Counted from the first letter of the stretch, positions 1 through 6,790 are shown. The stretch: 21,383 bases of DNA from an uncultured Candidatus Melainabacteria bacterium (GCA_934667125.1 CAKULF010000010.1:1-21383), one strand, 5' to 3'. The notes: a model not told the origin generated them from the sequence alone. Translations and numbers: made by a program.

Positions 1-128
1 ACTATAAAGCTAACAAACATCAGTTGCGCATTTCATACAATAATTTTCATGGTGGTAGCTTGCCCTCCCACCTTTCGTTTGTGGGTTTTGGTTAGTTGGT
101 TATAATTTTTACTGTTCTATAAATTTTT
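1..128 (+). repeat. MITE-like inverted-repeat element, right part
   Basis: Positions 54-121 match 14089-14156 with one mismatch in 68 bases. The segment ends with the arm GGGTTTTGGTTA (83-94), which in the second copy pairs with TAACCAAAACCC about 115 bases upstream. The matching left arm is not found in bases 1-60, so this copy either starts before the window or has lost that arm. No coding frame is apparent. It is followed directly by a GATAGCC-type repeat unit, as in the other copy. Confidence 0.75.
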
Positions 129-130
129 TT

Positions 131-200
131 AATAGTCAAAATCTATCTTGACATTAACCATTTAAGACATAAATCTTGTAATAGAAACTGGCTATCAAAG
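131..200. repeat. GATAGCC-type long repeat unit
   Basis: A 70-base unit bounded by AATAGTC on the left and GGCTATCAAAG on the right, i.e. imperfect inverted ends. It aligns without gaps to 13393-13462 with 8 differences. More diverged relatives lie at 13726-13780 and 14750-14822. It is a dispersed intergenic repeat with no coding content. Confidence 0.8.
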
Positions 201-239
201 ATTTTAAAATAAGAAATTTTAAAATATCTAAAAATAAAT

Positions 240-268
240 AAAGCCGAAAGCGACAAACTTTCGGCTTT
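240..268 (-). terminator. Rho-independent terminator closing the minus-strand protease cassette
   Basis: Eleven-base arms AAAGCCGAAAG (240-250) and CTTTCGGCTTT (258-268) enclose a 7-base loop. Read on the minus strand the stem is followed by a T-rich run (ATTTATTTTTAG). It lies 15 bases beyond the stop of the last small ORF, so it ends that transcription unit. Confidence 0.85.
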
Positions 269-282
269 GCTACAATTAATTT

Positions 283-389
283 TTATTCAGCTTTCTGAGC
301 TTTTTTATTCTTGCACGCTTCAACAATTTTGCTTATACCTACACCTATTGTCGCCCCAGCAATTCCAACAATGGCTGCATTTTTAACAT
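283..389 (-). pseudogene. Tiny membrane peptide gene, broken by a one-base deletion (or frameshift-read)
   Basis: From the ATG at 389 the reading frame runs only 14 codons, but adding one A to the A5 run just after the start (ATGTTAAAAATGC) opens a 35-residue frame to the TAA at 283-285. That product would start MLKNAAIVGIAG, have one Gly/Ala/Ile-rich hydrophobic segment (about residues 4-22) and end in a basic tail ending KNKKAQKAE. A promoter with its -10 box 6 bases before the ATG and a terminator 15 bases after the stop make a real gene likely. The one-base loss may be a true mutation, an assembly error in a homopolymer, or slippage on the A run. No family is recognised; small one-helix basic peptides include toxins, holin-like and regulatory peptides, but nothing here decides between them. 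Confidence 0.45.
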
Positions 390-395
390 AAATTG

Positions 396-424
396 ATTAT
401 AATTAAATTTTGCATAACAAGCAA
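396..424 (-). promoter_or_regulatory. Promoter for the tiny membrane peptide ORF, predicted leaderless
   Basis: On the minus strand TTGCTT (419-424), a 17-base spacer and a perfect TATAAT (396-401). Only 6 bases (CAATTT) separate the -10 box from the ATG, so the transcript would begin at or next to the start codon. No Shine-Dalgarno sequence is present. Confidence 0.5.
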
Positions 425-435
425 AGTGTAAATAA

Positions 436-747
436 TTATGAATTATTTGCGCCCAATGTGATTCCAAAATCGTTTAATAATTTTTCTTTGATTTCTTCAA
501 GTTTTTGATTTATAGAATCTATTTCTTCTTCGTTTTTATCTTGAATTGCATATTTTAAAAGACTTTCCAACATTCTATACTCGGTTATATATCTAGTTGG
601 AGAATTAGAAAAATCTGATTTTTCCATTGATTTTAGAAAGTTTTTATAATTTTCATAAGTCAAATTAAATATAGGACTTTTGTTTTTATTTTGCGGAATA
701 TTTCCTGTAATATCATTGCTAATATTTTGTTCATTATTAATATTCAT
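436..747 (-). CDS. 103-aa protein of unknown function, downstream partner of the calpain-like protease
   Basis: The start is ATG with a clear ribosome site (AAGGTAAC) ending five bases upstream. The gene starts 10 bases after the stop of the protease gene, so the two are almost surely cotranscribed and probably translationally linked. The N-terminal 25 residues are Asn-rich and disordered-looking and include DITGN, also present near the start of the protease (LDITGNN). Residues about 30-95 look helical, with an amphipathic charged stretch at 65-95 (KNEEEIDSINQKLEEIKEKL). There is no signal peptide, membrane segment or metal motif. I do not recognise a family. By position it could be a partner, inhibitor or immunity protein for the protease, but this is inference from adjacency only. 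Confidence 0.8.
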   Translation of the reverse strand: MNINNEQNISNDITGNIPQNKNKSPIFNLTYENYKNFLKSMEKSDFSNSPTRYITEYRMLESLLKYAIQDKNEEEIDSINQKLEEIKEKLLNDFGITLGANNS

Positions 748-757
748 ATTTGTTACC

Positions 758-3700
758 TTATTTGTCTGCCATACATATTTGATTAAAGAACTTTTTAAAT
801 TGTTCTATGGTTAATACGATTTCTTTGTTTTCTTTCATGCCATCGCCACTAAGAGCCCATGGATTTGTTACAATAATTTCAATTTCACCGTTTGCATTAA
901 TTCTTTTTTCAAAACTATATGCATGTTTTTCTACTAATCCTATTTTTGCTCCTTCTGTTGTCATAGGGTCTATAGTGCCAGCTAAATATATTTTATCATT
1001 ATTCTTGATAATGTTTTCTACATTGCTTAAATCTTTTATTATTTCCGAATTTTTAAATCCAAAAGCATCAAGCACATAAGCTGGTGTTCCACCGTTTCCA
1101 CCGAACACTTCAGCGACAAAACTTGTATCTTCATTAGATAAATCAGATAGAGTTTTAGAAATCTCTTGTGCGTCTATATAATATTCGCAAGCCTGTATAA
1201 AATAATTTAGATATGCCAATTCTGGATTACTATCTAGCAATGATAGTAAAGCATCTCCATCATCTATACTTAAAACAGGAGCATCGGAAGCTGCAATCCT
1301 TTCTGCGACTAATTTTTGAGCTTCTTCAAGCTTGTTTAAATCTATATTATCCAATGAAATACCATATTCTTCGCAAATATCTGATGCTATGTCAAAACTA
1401 AGAGAGGCACATTTAAATCCTGCATCCATTTTAGCTGTTAGTCTTTTAATTTCTGAATCAGCTGCTGTAACTTTATATAAATATTCTAATGCTTGTAAAC
1501 CTGGCGCACCTGTCATTGTGTATCTTGGATCAAATACAAAAGATTCAATATTTTGTTCGGGTTTCAAAGTAATTGTAGTTTCTGATTTTGGAAGTTTTAC
1601 TGTTATATCACCATTACTATCTTCACTAAAACACGATAGTATTTTTTCTCTTGTTGATGGATCAGCTATTAATGAATTTAATGTTGAAACTATATAACAA
1701 TCACCTGAATATTGTTGTCCTGAAGAATATCTATCTAATACAGGAAATAATTGACAATATTTTTCTTTAGACATTCCAAGTTCCGTTGCATTTCCTTGTT
1801 TATTTTTTATATACATTTTTTCATCAACTTCAAACAAATCCCCAACTGCTGAATTTTTAAGTCCTGTTTCAATGCTCTTTGTTGCTGGAACCATTAAATC
1901 CTTAACATCTGTTCCTGTCGTATAAGCTTTGTATAATAAATCTATATCAGATAAAACAGCTTTACCTTGGGTAGAATTTTGGTCATAGCCTTTGTAATTC
2001 GATAAATCAAATCCATTTTTTTCTAATGCTATTATTTCGCCGTAAGTTCTATAGCCTATAATATCATTTTCGGACAAATTTGCTTTTTTTAAAAAATCTG
2101 TAATTTCAGAAGAAGTCATTGTTTTAGATTCAAGTTTAGAAACTAGTTCATCCAATACATTAGCCTTATAGCTATTATATTTTGCATTTGCAACACCAGT
2201 TAATATTCCAAGCAAGACTTGCAAAGAATTTCCGGACAGGTTCAAATCTCCTGTCATTGCAACATCTGTTAAAATACTTAAAGATGCATCAACTCCGGCT
2301 TCGGACATCCAAGATAACCAAGTTGAAGCTTGTTTGCTTAATCCTAGCGTTTGAGATAAAGCAAAAGTTCCTTGTTGAGCACATTCTGCTATTTTATTAA
2401 TATTAGCGCCGACTAATAACGTTGTAATTTCTAATGCAGATTCTTTTGTGATATTTATAAATTCATCTTGAGTTAAACCGTTTTTAGAAGTAATTTGATC
2501 TGCTAATTCTAATGCATTATCTCCAAACATGCCTGCTAAAGCCATTTTGTTGCCAATACCCATTATAGCTATTCCGGTTGGAGGATTAACAAAAGTTACA
2601 ACTCCACCAACAGTTGTAGTTATAAGACCTGCAAATTGAACGCCGGTAGCTAATTTGTCTATAAAATCATTTTGGCTATTGCAGTATTGTGTTACCAATT
2701 GTTCTAATTGGTCAGCATCTCCAATAGCTTCGTGTTTTATTTGCGCATAAGTATTTCCAAGTTCTTCTAAATTGGAATTAAACAACTCATTTATTTTACC
2801 ATTGGCTTCTTGTGTGAATTTATTTTTATCTCCGATGGCAACACCTGTTGTATCACTATAATTTAAGTAATTTGGCGCATCGTTCATTAATAGAGTTTCA
2901 GTATCTGTTGCATCTTGCCAAATTTCATAACCTAATTCTTTATCATATGATAAATCAGGATATGTATATGTTAAAGTTATTTCTTTTTCGCCTGTATCTT
3001 TGTTAACTCCAATATTAACTCCAGTTATACGACGAGTATCTGTTTGAAAATTTGCATTGTCATATGTTTCTTTTAAATATTCGTTTAATTTTGAAAGAGC
3101 TGTATCTTCGCTGCCGTAATAATTCAAGAATGAATTGTAGACTTCATTCATATTTTGAGCTGATAAAACTTCATTTTGAAAAACATTTGCTTTTTGATAT
3201 AAAATCGATGCAAAAGAATAATTATTAGATGCTTCTTGATATTGAATCATTTTTTCTTCATCAAATTCAACTCCAGTTAATTCTTTGAATTTTTCTTCAA
3301 AAGAACCATCGTTCAAGGCCGTTGTTAATTGTTCTATTAACTCTTCTTGTTTTGTTAATGCTTGATTGATATCATCTTTGCCTACACCTATATCAATTAA
3401 GTCCTTAACATAAGAATAAGCTTCTCTGACTGCACCTTGTTCGTTTAATTGTTCGTTATAATTTTCATCACTTGCATATAATCCATTTTTTAATAAATCT
3501 ATAGTCCATTGTTTGATTTGATAATGCGGGTCATCTTTATTAATATAATTTGATTGAGAATTTGTTGTTTGATTATTTTGAATATCTAATTCATCGGAAT
3601 TTAATACCGACGAAACAGAAGATACTTGAATATTTTCATCTAAATCATCAGTTTCAATATCAGAATCATTATAAAAAGCATCGTTAATTAATTCAATTTC

Positions 3701-3856
3701 ACTATCGGAAAAATTGCTTGAATCATTGCTATTAACAGCTGTGGATGTTTGTTCAAAAACAGTTTCAGTAATCATAGCATCGTCATTATTATTGTTTGAC
3801 GTTATTTGTGCTGCATTAAAATTATTACCTGTAATATCTAAAAACTTTATATCCAC
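758..3856 (-). CDS. Large calpain-like cysteine protease (peptidase family C2-type catalytic domain)
   Basis: A 1032-residue protein starting at GTG with ribosome site AAAGG seven bases upstream. The C-terminal third carries a calpain catalytic set in order: Q714 and C720 in GQQYSGDCYIV (calpains: QGxLGDCW), H978 in KHAYSF (calpains: GHAYS) and N998 in TNPWAL (calpains: NPWG). The Cys-His interval (258 residues) is longer than in animal calpains, so there is an insertion, much of it helical. Residues about 15-100 are Asn/Ser/Asp-rich and likely disordered; 110-395 look mostly helical; 400-445 form a Gly-rich hydrophobic stretch that could insert in a membrane; 450-560 are helical with more hydrophobic segments. 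No classical signal peptide or EF-hand region is visible. The preceding gene ends 100 bases upstream and the 103-aa gene follows after 10 bases. Bacterial calpain-like proteins include large, possibly secreted ones; the substrate here is unknown. The fold call is strong; the biological role is open. Confidence 0.88.
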   Translation of the reverse strand: MDIKFLDITGNNFNAAQITSNNNNDDAMITETVFEQTSTAVNSNDSSNFSDSEIELINDAFYNDSDIETDDLDENIQVSSVSSVLNSDELDIQNNQTTNSQSNYINKDDPHYQIKQWTIDLLKNGLYASDENYNEQLNEQGAVREAYSYVKDLIDIGVGKDDINQALTKQEELIEQLTTALNDGSFEEKFKELTGVEFDEEKMIQYQEASNNYSFASILYQKANVFQNEVLSAQNMNEVYNSFLNYYGSEDTALSKLNEYLKETYDNANFQTDTRRITGVNIGVNKDTGEKEITLTYTYPDLSYDKELGYEIWQDATDTETLLMNDAPNYLNYSDTTGVAIGDKNKFTQEANGKINELFNSNLEELGNTYAQIKHEAIGDADQLEQLVTQYCNSQNDFIDKLATGVQFAGLITTTVGGVVTFVNPPTGIAIMGIGNKMALAGMFGDNALELADQITSKNGLTQDEFINITKESALEITTLLVGANINKIAECAQQGTFALSQTLGLSKQASTWLSWMSEAGVDASLSILTDVAMTGDLNLSGNSLQVLLGILTGVANAKYNSYKANVLDELVSKLESKTMTSSEITDFLKKANLSENDIIGYRTYGEIIALEKNGFDLSNYKGYDQNSTQGKAVLSDIDLLYKAYTTGTDVKDLMVPATKSIETGLKNSAVGDLFEVDEKMYIKNKQGNATELGMSKEKYCQLFPVLDRYSSGQQYSGDCYIVSTLNSLIADPSTREKILSCFSEDSNGDITVKLPKSETTITLKPEQNIESFVFDPRYTMTGAPGLQALEYLYKVTAADSEIKRLTAKMDAGFKCASLSFDIASDICEEYGISLDNIDLNKLEEAQKLVAERIAASDAPVLSIDDGDALLSLLDSNPELAYLNYFIQACEYYIDAQEISKTLSDLSNEDTSFVAEVFGGNGGTPAYVLDAFGFKNSEIIKDLSNVENIIKNNDKIYLAGTIDPMTTEGAKIGLVEKHAYSFEKRINANGEIEIIVTNPWALSGDGMKENKEIVLTIEQFKKFFNQICMADK

Positions 3857-3956
3857 ACAGTTACCTTTCCAAGGTATTGTAACGGCAAGATATAATTAAA
3901 AATTTAGTAAAACAGATTAATCAAATAAAAAAATTTACAAAAAGTAACAAATTAAA

Positions 3957-4235
3957 TTATTTCCTCTTTCTAAACCTATGGCGGATTTTGGCTATTAATT
4001 TAACAAGAAATTTTTTAACAATTTCCAAAAACCCTTCGTCTTTTTCTTCAACGTCGCTCAATTCAACATGTTCAAAGCTATCATCAGGATAATCTTTAGA
4101 AAATTCCAAGATATTATCGTCTTTTTCCCCGTTTCTTTGAAAATACCCCGTATTGCCACCACCCCCAGGGCAGGATTTTGCGCTGGCTTGCACGTTAGAA
4201 AAATTTGAACTTATCGGATTAAAATCAAAAGACAT
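3957..4235 (-). CDS. 92-aa protein with acidic middle and cationic amphipathic C-terminal helix
   Basis: First gene of the minus-strand cassette, read from a strong promoter. ATG start with AAAGG nine bases upstream. Residues 1-20 (FNPISSNFSNVQ) are polar; 22-30 hold a Cys and a Gly run (CPGGGGNTG); 37-67 carry 14 Asp/Glu and 3 Lys; residues 68-92 contain ten Lys/Arg and one Glu interleaved with Phe, Leu, Ile and Val, the pattern of an amphipathic cationic helix (GFLEIVKKFLVKLIAKIRHR). This is the layout of a precursor in which an acidic pro-region neutralises a basic, membrane-active peptide, but the tail could equally bind membrane or nucleic acid in an intact protein. No family is recognised. 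The neighbouring calpain-like protease is a natural candidate processing enzyme; that link is inference. Confidence 0.75.
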   Translation of the reverse strand: MSFDFNPISSNFSNVQASAKSCPGGGGNTGYFQRNGEKDDNILEFSKDYPDDSFEHVELSDVEEKDEGFLEIVKKFLVKLIAKIRHRFRKRK

Positions 4236-4262
4236 ATAAAAGCCTTTATTATTTATACTACA

Positions 4263-4291
4263 ATTATAACACCTTTTTAAACACTTCTCAA
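4263..4291 (-). promoter_or_regulatory. Strong promoter of the protease cassette
   Basis: Read on the minus strand: TTGAGA (4286-4291), a spacer of exactly 17 bases, and a perfect TATAAT (4263-4268). The -10 box lies 27 bases before the ATG of the 92-aa gene, leaving room for a leader of about 20 bases with the AAAGG ribosome site. It is divergent from the groES promoter in the same 167-base gap. Confidence 0.8.
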
Positions 4292-4320
4292 GAGGGATGA
4301 AAATCTGAATTATTAATTTT

Positions 4321-4349
4321 TTGTTAATTATCTGATTAAATTTTAAAAT
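4321..4349 (+). promoter_or_regulatory. groES promoter (housekeeping-sigma type)
   Basis: TTGTTA (4321-4326), 17-base spacer, TAAAAT (4344-4349). The leader to groES is about 45 bases and holds an optimal ribosome site AGGAGG (4392-4397). I find no CIRCE inverted repeat (TTAGCACTC-N9-GAGTGCTAA) in the gap, so HrcA control is not supported here. Confidence 0.65.
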
Positions 4350-4402
4350 CTCATTTATTATATTAATATGAATTAATAGAAATTAATTAATAGGAGGATA
4401 TT

Positions 4403-4690
4403 ATGATTAAACCTTTAGCAGACAGAATTGTTATTAAAGTTATTGACGATGTTCAACAAACATCAGGCGGAATTTTTATTCCAGATAGTGCAAAAGAAAA
4501 ACCACAAAAAGGCGAAGTAGTTGCTGTTGGTGCAGGAAAAACTATGGAAAACGGCGAAAAAGAACCAATGGAAGTTAAAGTTGGGGATGTTGTATTGTTT
4601 GCAAAATATTCAGGAACCGATGTTAAAGTTGGGGATGTTGAATATAAGATTATTTCAGTTAAAGACGCTTTAGCAATCCTTGAAGGTTAA
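4403..4690 (+). CDS. groES: GroES co-chaperonin (10 kDa)
   Basis: A 95-residue protein of normal length. It carries the family landmarks: the N-terminal IKPLADRIVIK strand, the mobile loop around residues 17-33 (DVQQTSGGIFIPDSAKEK) that docks on GroEL, the KGEVVAVGAG strand and the VGDVVLFAKYSGTDVKV core. It forms the heptameric lid of the GroEL folding chamber in the cytoplasm. AGGAGG stands five bases before the ATG. The gene is followed by groEL after 158 bases, a longer gap than usual, which contains a palindromic repeat and a separate inverted repeat. Confidence 0.98.
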   Translation: MIKPLADRIVIKVIDDVQQTSGGIFIPDSAKEKPQKGEVVAVGAGKTMENGEKEPMEVKVGDVVLFAKYSGTDVKVGDVEYKIISVKDALAILEG

Positions 4691-4716
4691 AAATAAACGT
4701 CAGTTTAATGGCAAAA

Positions 4717-4741
4717 GACCCTGAAACAAGTTCAGGGTGAC
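4717..4741 (+). repeat. Short intergenic palindrome (GACCCTGAA...TTCAGGGTGAC) between groES and groEL
   Basis: Perfect 8-bp arms ACCCTGAA (4718-4725) and TTCAGGGT (4731-4738) around the loop ACAAG. The same palindrome, with loop changes, is at 13319-13344, 13657-13681, 14329-14354 and 14869-14894. There is no T-run, so it is a poor terminator; in mRNA it would form a hairpin that could adjust groES to groEL ratio. Closely similar palindromes (CCTGAAACAAGTTCAGG) recur in many unrelated bacterial genomes. Confidence 0.85.
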
Positions 4742-4781
4742 GGGTTTCCGTTTTAGAGTAAAGGATTTGTATTTAGCATGA

Positions 4782-4812
4782 TGAATTTGTTTTATTTAAT
4801 ATAACAAATTCA
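4782..4812. promoter_or_regulatory. Ten-base inverted repeat upstream of groEL, candidate operator or hairpin
   Basis: TGAATTTGTT (4782-4791) and AACAAATTCA (4803-4812) are exact reverse complements separated by 11 bases. The size (10-N11-10) resembles heat-shock operators such as CIRCE in plan but not in sequence. It lies 37 bases before the groEL start and just downstream of a weak TTGTAT (4767-4772). Whether it binds protein or acts as an RNA hairpin cannot be told. Confidence 0.5.
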
Positions 4813-4848
4813 AAATCAAAACTAGTTAGTTAGAAAGAAGGAAAAATT

Positions 4849-6504
4849 ATGGCGAAGAAAGTCGTATTTGATACAACTGCTCGTGAAGCTCTTTTAAAAG
4901 GGGTTAACGCAGTAGCAGACGCAGTTAAAGTTACACTTGGACCAAAAGGTCGTAACGTTATTATTGAAAAGAAATTTGGCGCACCTCAAATCGTTAACGA
5001 TGGTGTTACAATTGCAAAAGAAATTGAACTTAAAGATGGTTTAGAAAATGCAGGCGCTCAATTATTAAAAGAAGTATCTTCAAAAACAAACGATGTAGCT
5101 GGTGATGGTACAACTACAGCAAGCGTTTTAGCTCAAGCAATTTTTAAAGAAGGTATTAAAAATTTAACAGCTGGCGCAAACCCTATGGGAATTAAAAGAG
5201 GTATTAATGCTGCTGTTAAATGCGCACAAGACGAAATCAAAAAAATGTCTAAACCTGTTGATTCTAAAGAAATGAGAACACAAGTTGCTGCAATTTCAGC
5301 TGGAAACAACAAAGAAATCGGTGAATTAATTTCAGATTGTATGGAAGTTGTTGGAACAGACGGCGTTATCACTGTTGAAGAATCTAAAACTTTCGGAACA
5401 GATAAAAAAATCGTTGAAGGTATGCAATTTGATAAAGGTTATATTTCACCATACTTTATCACTGACCCTGAAAGAATGGAAGCAAGTTTAGAAGATGCTT
5501 ATGTTCTTTGTGTAAATAAAAAAATCAATTTAATTGCTGACCTTGTTCCAATACTAGAACAAGTTGCAAGAGATGGTAAATCATTATTGTTAATCGCTGA
5601 AGACGTTGAGGGCGAAGCGCTTGCAACATTAGTTGTTAACACAATGAGAAAAGTTTTAAGATGTGTTGCTGTTAAAGCCCCAGGTTTTGGTGATAGAAGA
5701 AAAGCAATGCTTGAAGATATCGCTGTTTTAACTGGCGGTCAAATGTTCACTGAAGAACTTGGTATTAAACTTGAAAACGTTACAGTTCAAATGCTTGGTA
5801 AGGCAAAAAGAGTTACAGTAACAAAAGATGAAACGACAATTGTTGTTGACGATTCAACAAAACGCAACGTTGAAGAAAGAGTTGCTTTAATTAAAAAACA
5901 AATCGAAATGTCTGATTCTGAATATGATAAAGAAAAACTTCAAGAACGTGTTGCTAAATTATCAGGCGGTGTCGCTGTAATTGAAGTTGGTGCTGCTTCT
6001 GAAGTTGAATTAAAAGAATCAAAATTAAGAATTGAAGACGCTTTGAATGCTACTCGTGCTGCTCAAGAAGAAGGTATTGTCCCTGGTGGTGGCGTTGCAT
6101 TATTAAGAGTTCAACAAGTTCTTCAAAAAGAATTAGAAACAAGAACATTTGATAATGACGATGAAAAAACAGGTTTCAAAATCTTAACAGCAGCACTAGA
6201 TATCCCTGTTATTGCAATTGCAAATAATGCAGGCGCTAAAGGCGAAGTTATAGTAGATACTGTTAGAAAAGAAACAGGTGCATACGGATATGATGCTATG
6301 AACAATAAATTTGTTGATATGTTTGAAGCTGGTATCGTTGACCCTGCTAAAGTTACTCGTTCAGCTTTGGAAAACGCTGCAAGTGTTGCTTCAATGTTGT
6401 TAACTACAGAAGCTGCAGTTGTTGAAATTCCTGAAGAAAATAAAGCTGCTGATATGCCTATGGGCGGTGGAATGCCAGGAATGGGCGGAATGGGAATGAT
6501 GTAA
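4849..6504 (+). CDS. groEL: GroEL chaperonin (60 kDa)
   Basis: A 551-residue group I chaperonin of full length. Visible landmarks: the KVTLGPKGRNV nucleotide-binding segment near residue 27, GDGTTTASVLA near 86 with the catalytic-loop Asp, the DRRKAMLEDIAVLTGG segment of the apical domain, the EEGIVPGGGVALL segment near residue 410, and a Gly/Met-rich tail (MGGGMPGMGGMGMM) that projects into the folding cavity. It forms the double heptameric ring that folds proteins with GroES and ATP. AAGGA precedes the ATG by six bases. Transcription probably comes from the groES promoter; a second start in the 158-base gap is possible but unproven. A hairpin that includes the stop codon begins the structured RNA downstream. 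Confidence 0.98.
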   Translation: MAKKVVFDTTAREALLKGVNAVADAVKVTLGPKGRNVIIEKKFGAPQIVNDGVTIAKEIELKDGLENAGAQLLKEVSSKTNDVAGDGTTTASVLAQAIFKEGIKNLTAGANPMGIKRGINAAVKCAQDEIKKMSKPVDSKEMRTQVAAISAGNNKEIGELISDCMEVVGTDGVITVEESKTFGTDKKIVEGMQFDKGYISPYFITDPERMEASLEDAYVLCVNKKINLIADLVPILEQVARDGKSLLLIAEDVEGEALATLVVNTMRKVLRCVAVKAPGFGDRRKAMLEDIAVLTGGQMFTEELGIKLENVTVQMLGKAKRVTVTKDETTIVVDDSTKRNVEERVALIKKQIEMSDSEYDKEKLQERVAKLSGGVAVIEVGAASEVELKESKLRIEDALNATRAAQEEGIVPGGGVALLRVQQVLQKELETRTFDNDDEKTGFKILTAALDIPVIAIANNAGAKGEVIVDTVRKETGAYGYDAMNNKFVDMFEAGIVDPAKVTRSALENAASVASMLLTTEAAVVEIPEENKAADMPMGGGMPGMGGMGMM

Positions 6505-6758
6505 TTTTCTTACAGCACTTGTGTGCTGTTGAAAATTACGAATGACCCGAAGGTGTGCGAAGTCCGTGACGGCAGACCGAGGAGGTCTGGCGGACAGGAC
6601 GTAGACCTTACCATGGTGACACCCTAAATTTTCTTGCCGAGTAACGAGGCTTAGAAAATGGAAGTGCCCTTGGGGTACGTGGAAATTTTTAATTTCCTCA
6701 GGAGCTTTTTCCAAGAATAATTATTTTAAGACCTAGTGAAAATCACTAGGTCTTTTTT
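6505..6758 (+). ncRNA. Unrecognised structured RNA after groEL (3' UTR-derived or independent)
   Basis: Bases 6541-6600 have 38 G/C of 60, far above the surroundings. Hairpins on the plus strand, in order: ACAGCAC/GTGCTGT (6512-6518 with 6523-6529), extended by AATTTTC/GAAAATT (6503-6509 with 6531-6537, so it includes the groEL stop); GGTGT/ACACC (6552-6556 with 6619-6623) enclosing GTCCG/CGGAC (6562-6566 with 6591-6595) and CAGACC/GGTCTG (6573-6578 with 6584-6589); ATTTTCT/AGAAAAT (6628-6634 with 6653-6659) with GCC/GGC inside; GTGCCC/GGGTAC (6664-6669 with 6673-6678); GGAAATT/AATTTCC (6681-6687 with 6691-6697); then the terminator. I compared it by eye with RNase P, tmRNA, SRP RNA, T-boxes and common riboswitches and saw none of their signature motifs. 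A 6S-like role is possible but the long closing stem is missing. No promoter stands out, so it may be cut from the groESL transcript. Confidence 0.6.
6728..6758 (+). terminator. Strong Rho-independent terminator
   Basis: Eleven-base arms AAGACCTAGTG (6728-6738) and CACTAGGTCTT (6744-6754), loop AAAAT, followed by TTTT. It ends the groESL transcript and/or the structured RNA. Confidence 0.92.
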
Positions 6759-6767
6759 CATCATCAT

Positions 6768-6790
6768 CGGATTAGTAAATCCGACCTACC
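6768..6790. repeat. Short palindrome CGGATT-AGTA-AATCCG plus ACCTACC tail
   Basis: Arms CGGATT (6768-6773) and AATCCG (6778-6783), tail ACCTACC. The reverse complement of the same unit is at 13590-13613, where the outer pair C-G has become T-A with pairing kept. Related GGATT...AATCC palindromes with a GTAGG/CCTAC flank are frequent in many bacterial genomes. The rest of 6791-6898 shows no gene; a ribosome-site-like AGGGAGA (6879-6885) precedes the next gene but no convincing promoter is seen. Confidence 0.7.

Noticed and set aside
436..747. Calling the 103-aa protein an immunity protein or inhibitor
   Set aside because: Only adjacency supports it; there is no recognisable fold or known family, so I left it as unknown.
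807..1697. Plus-strand open frames inside the protease gene
   Set aside because: They lie antisense to a well-supported gene and give low-complexity, hydrophobic translations without start signals.
4236..4402. CIRCE/HrcA operator upstream of groES
   Set aside because: No TTAGCACTC or GAGTGCTAA arms, nor a near match, occur in the gap.
6400..6714. Minus-strand open frame of 104 codons across the end of groEL and the structured RNA
   Set aside because: Its composition is unlike other genes here, it overlaps groEL and a hairpin-rich segment, and it has no plausible ribosome site or partner gene.
6541..6720. RNase P RNA, tmRNA, SRP RNA or T-box identity for the post-groEL RNA
   Set aside because: The signature segments of these families (for example GAGGAAAGTCC with ACAGAA, the tmRNA 3' ACCA arm, the SRP GGAAGGAAGCA loop, the T-box TGGNACCGCG) are absent.
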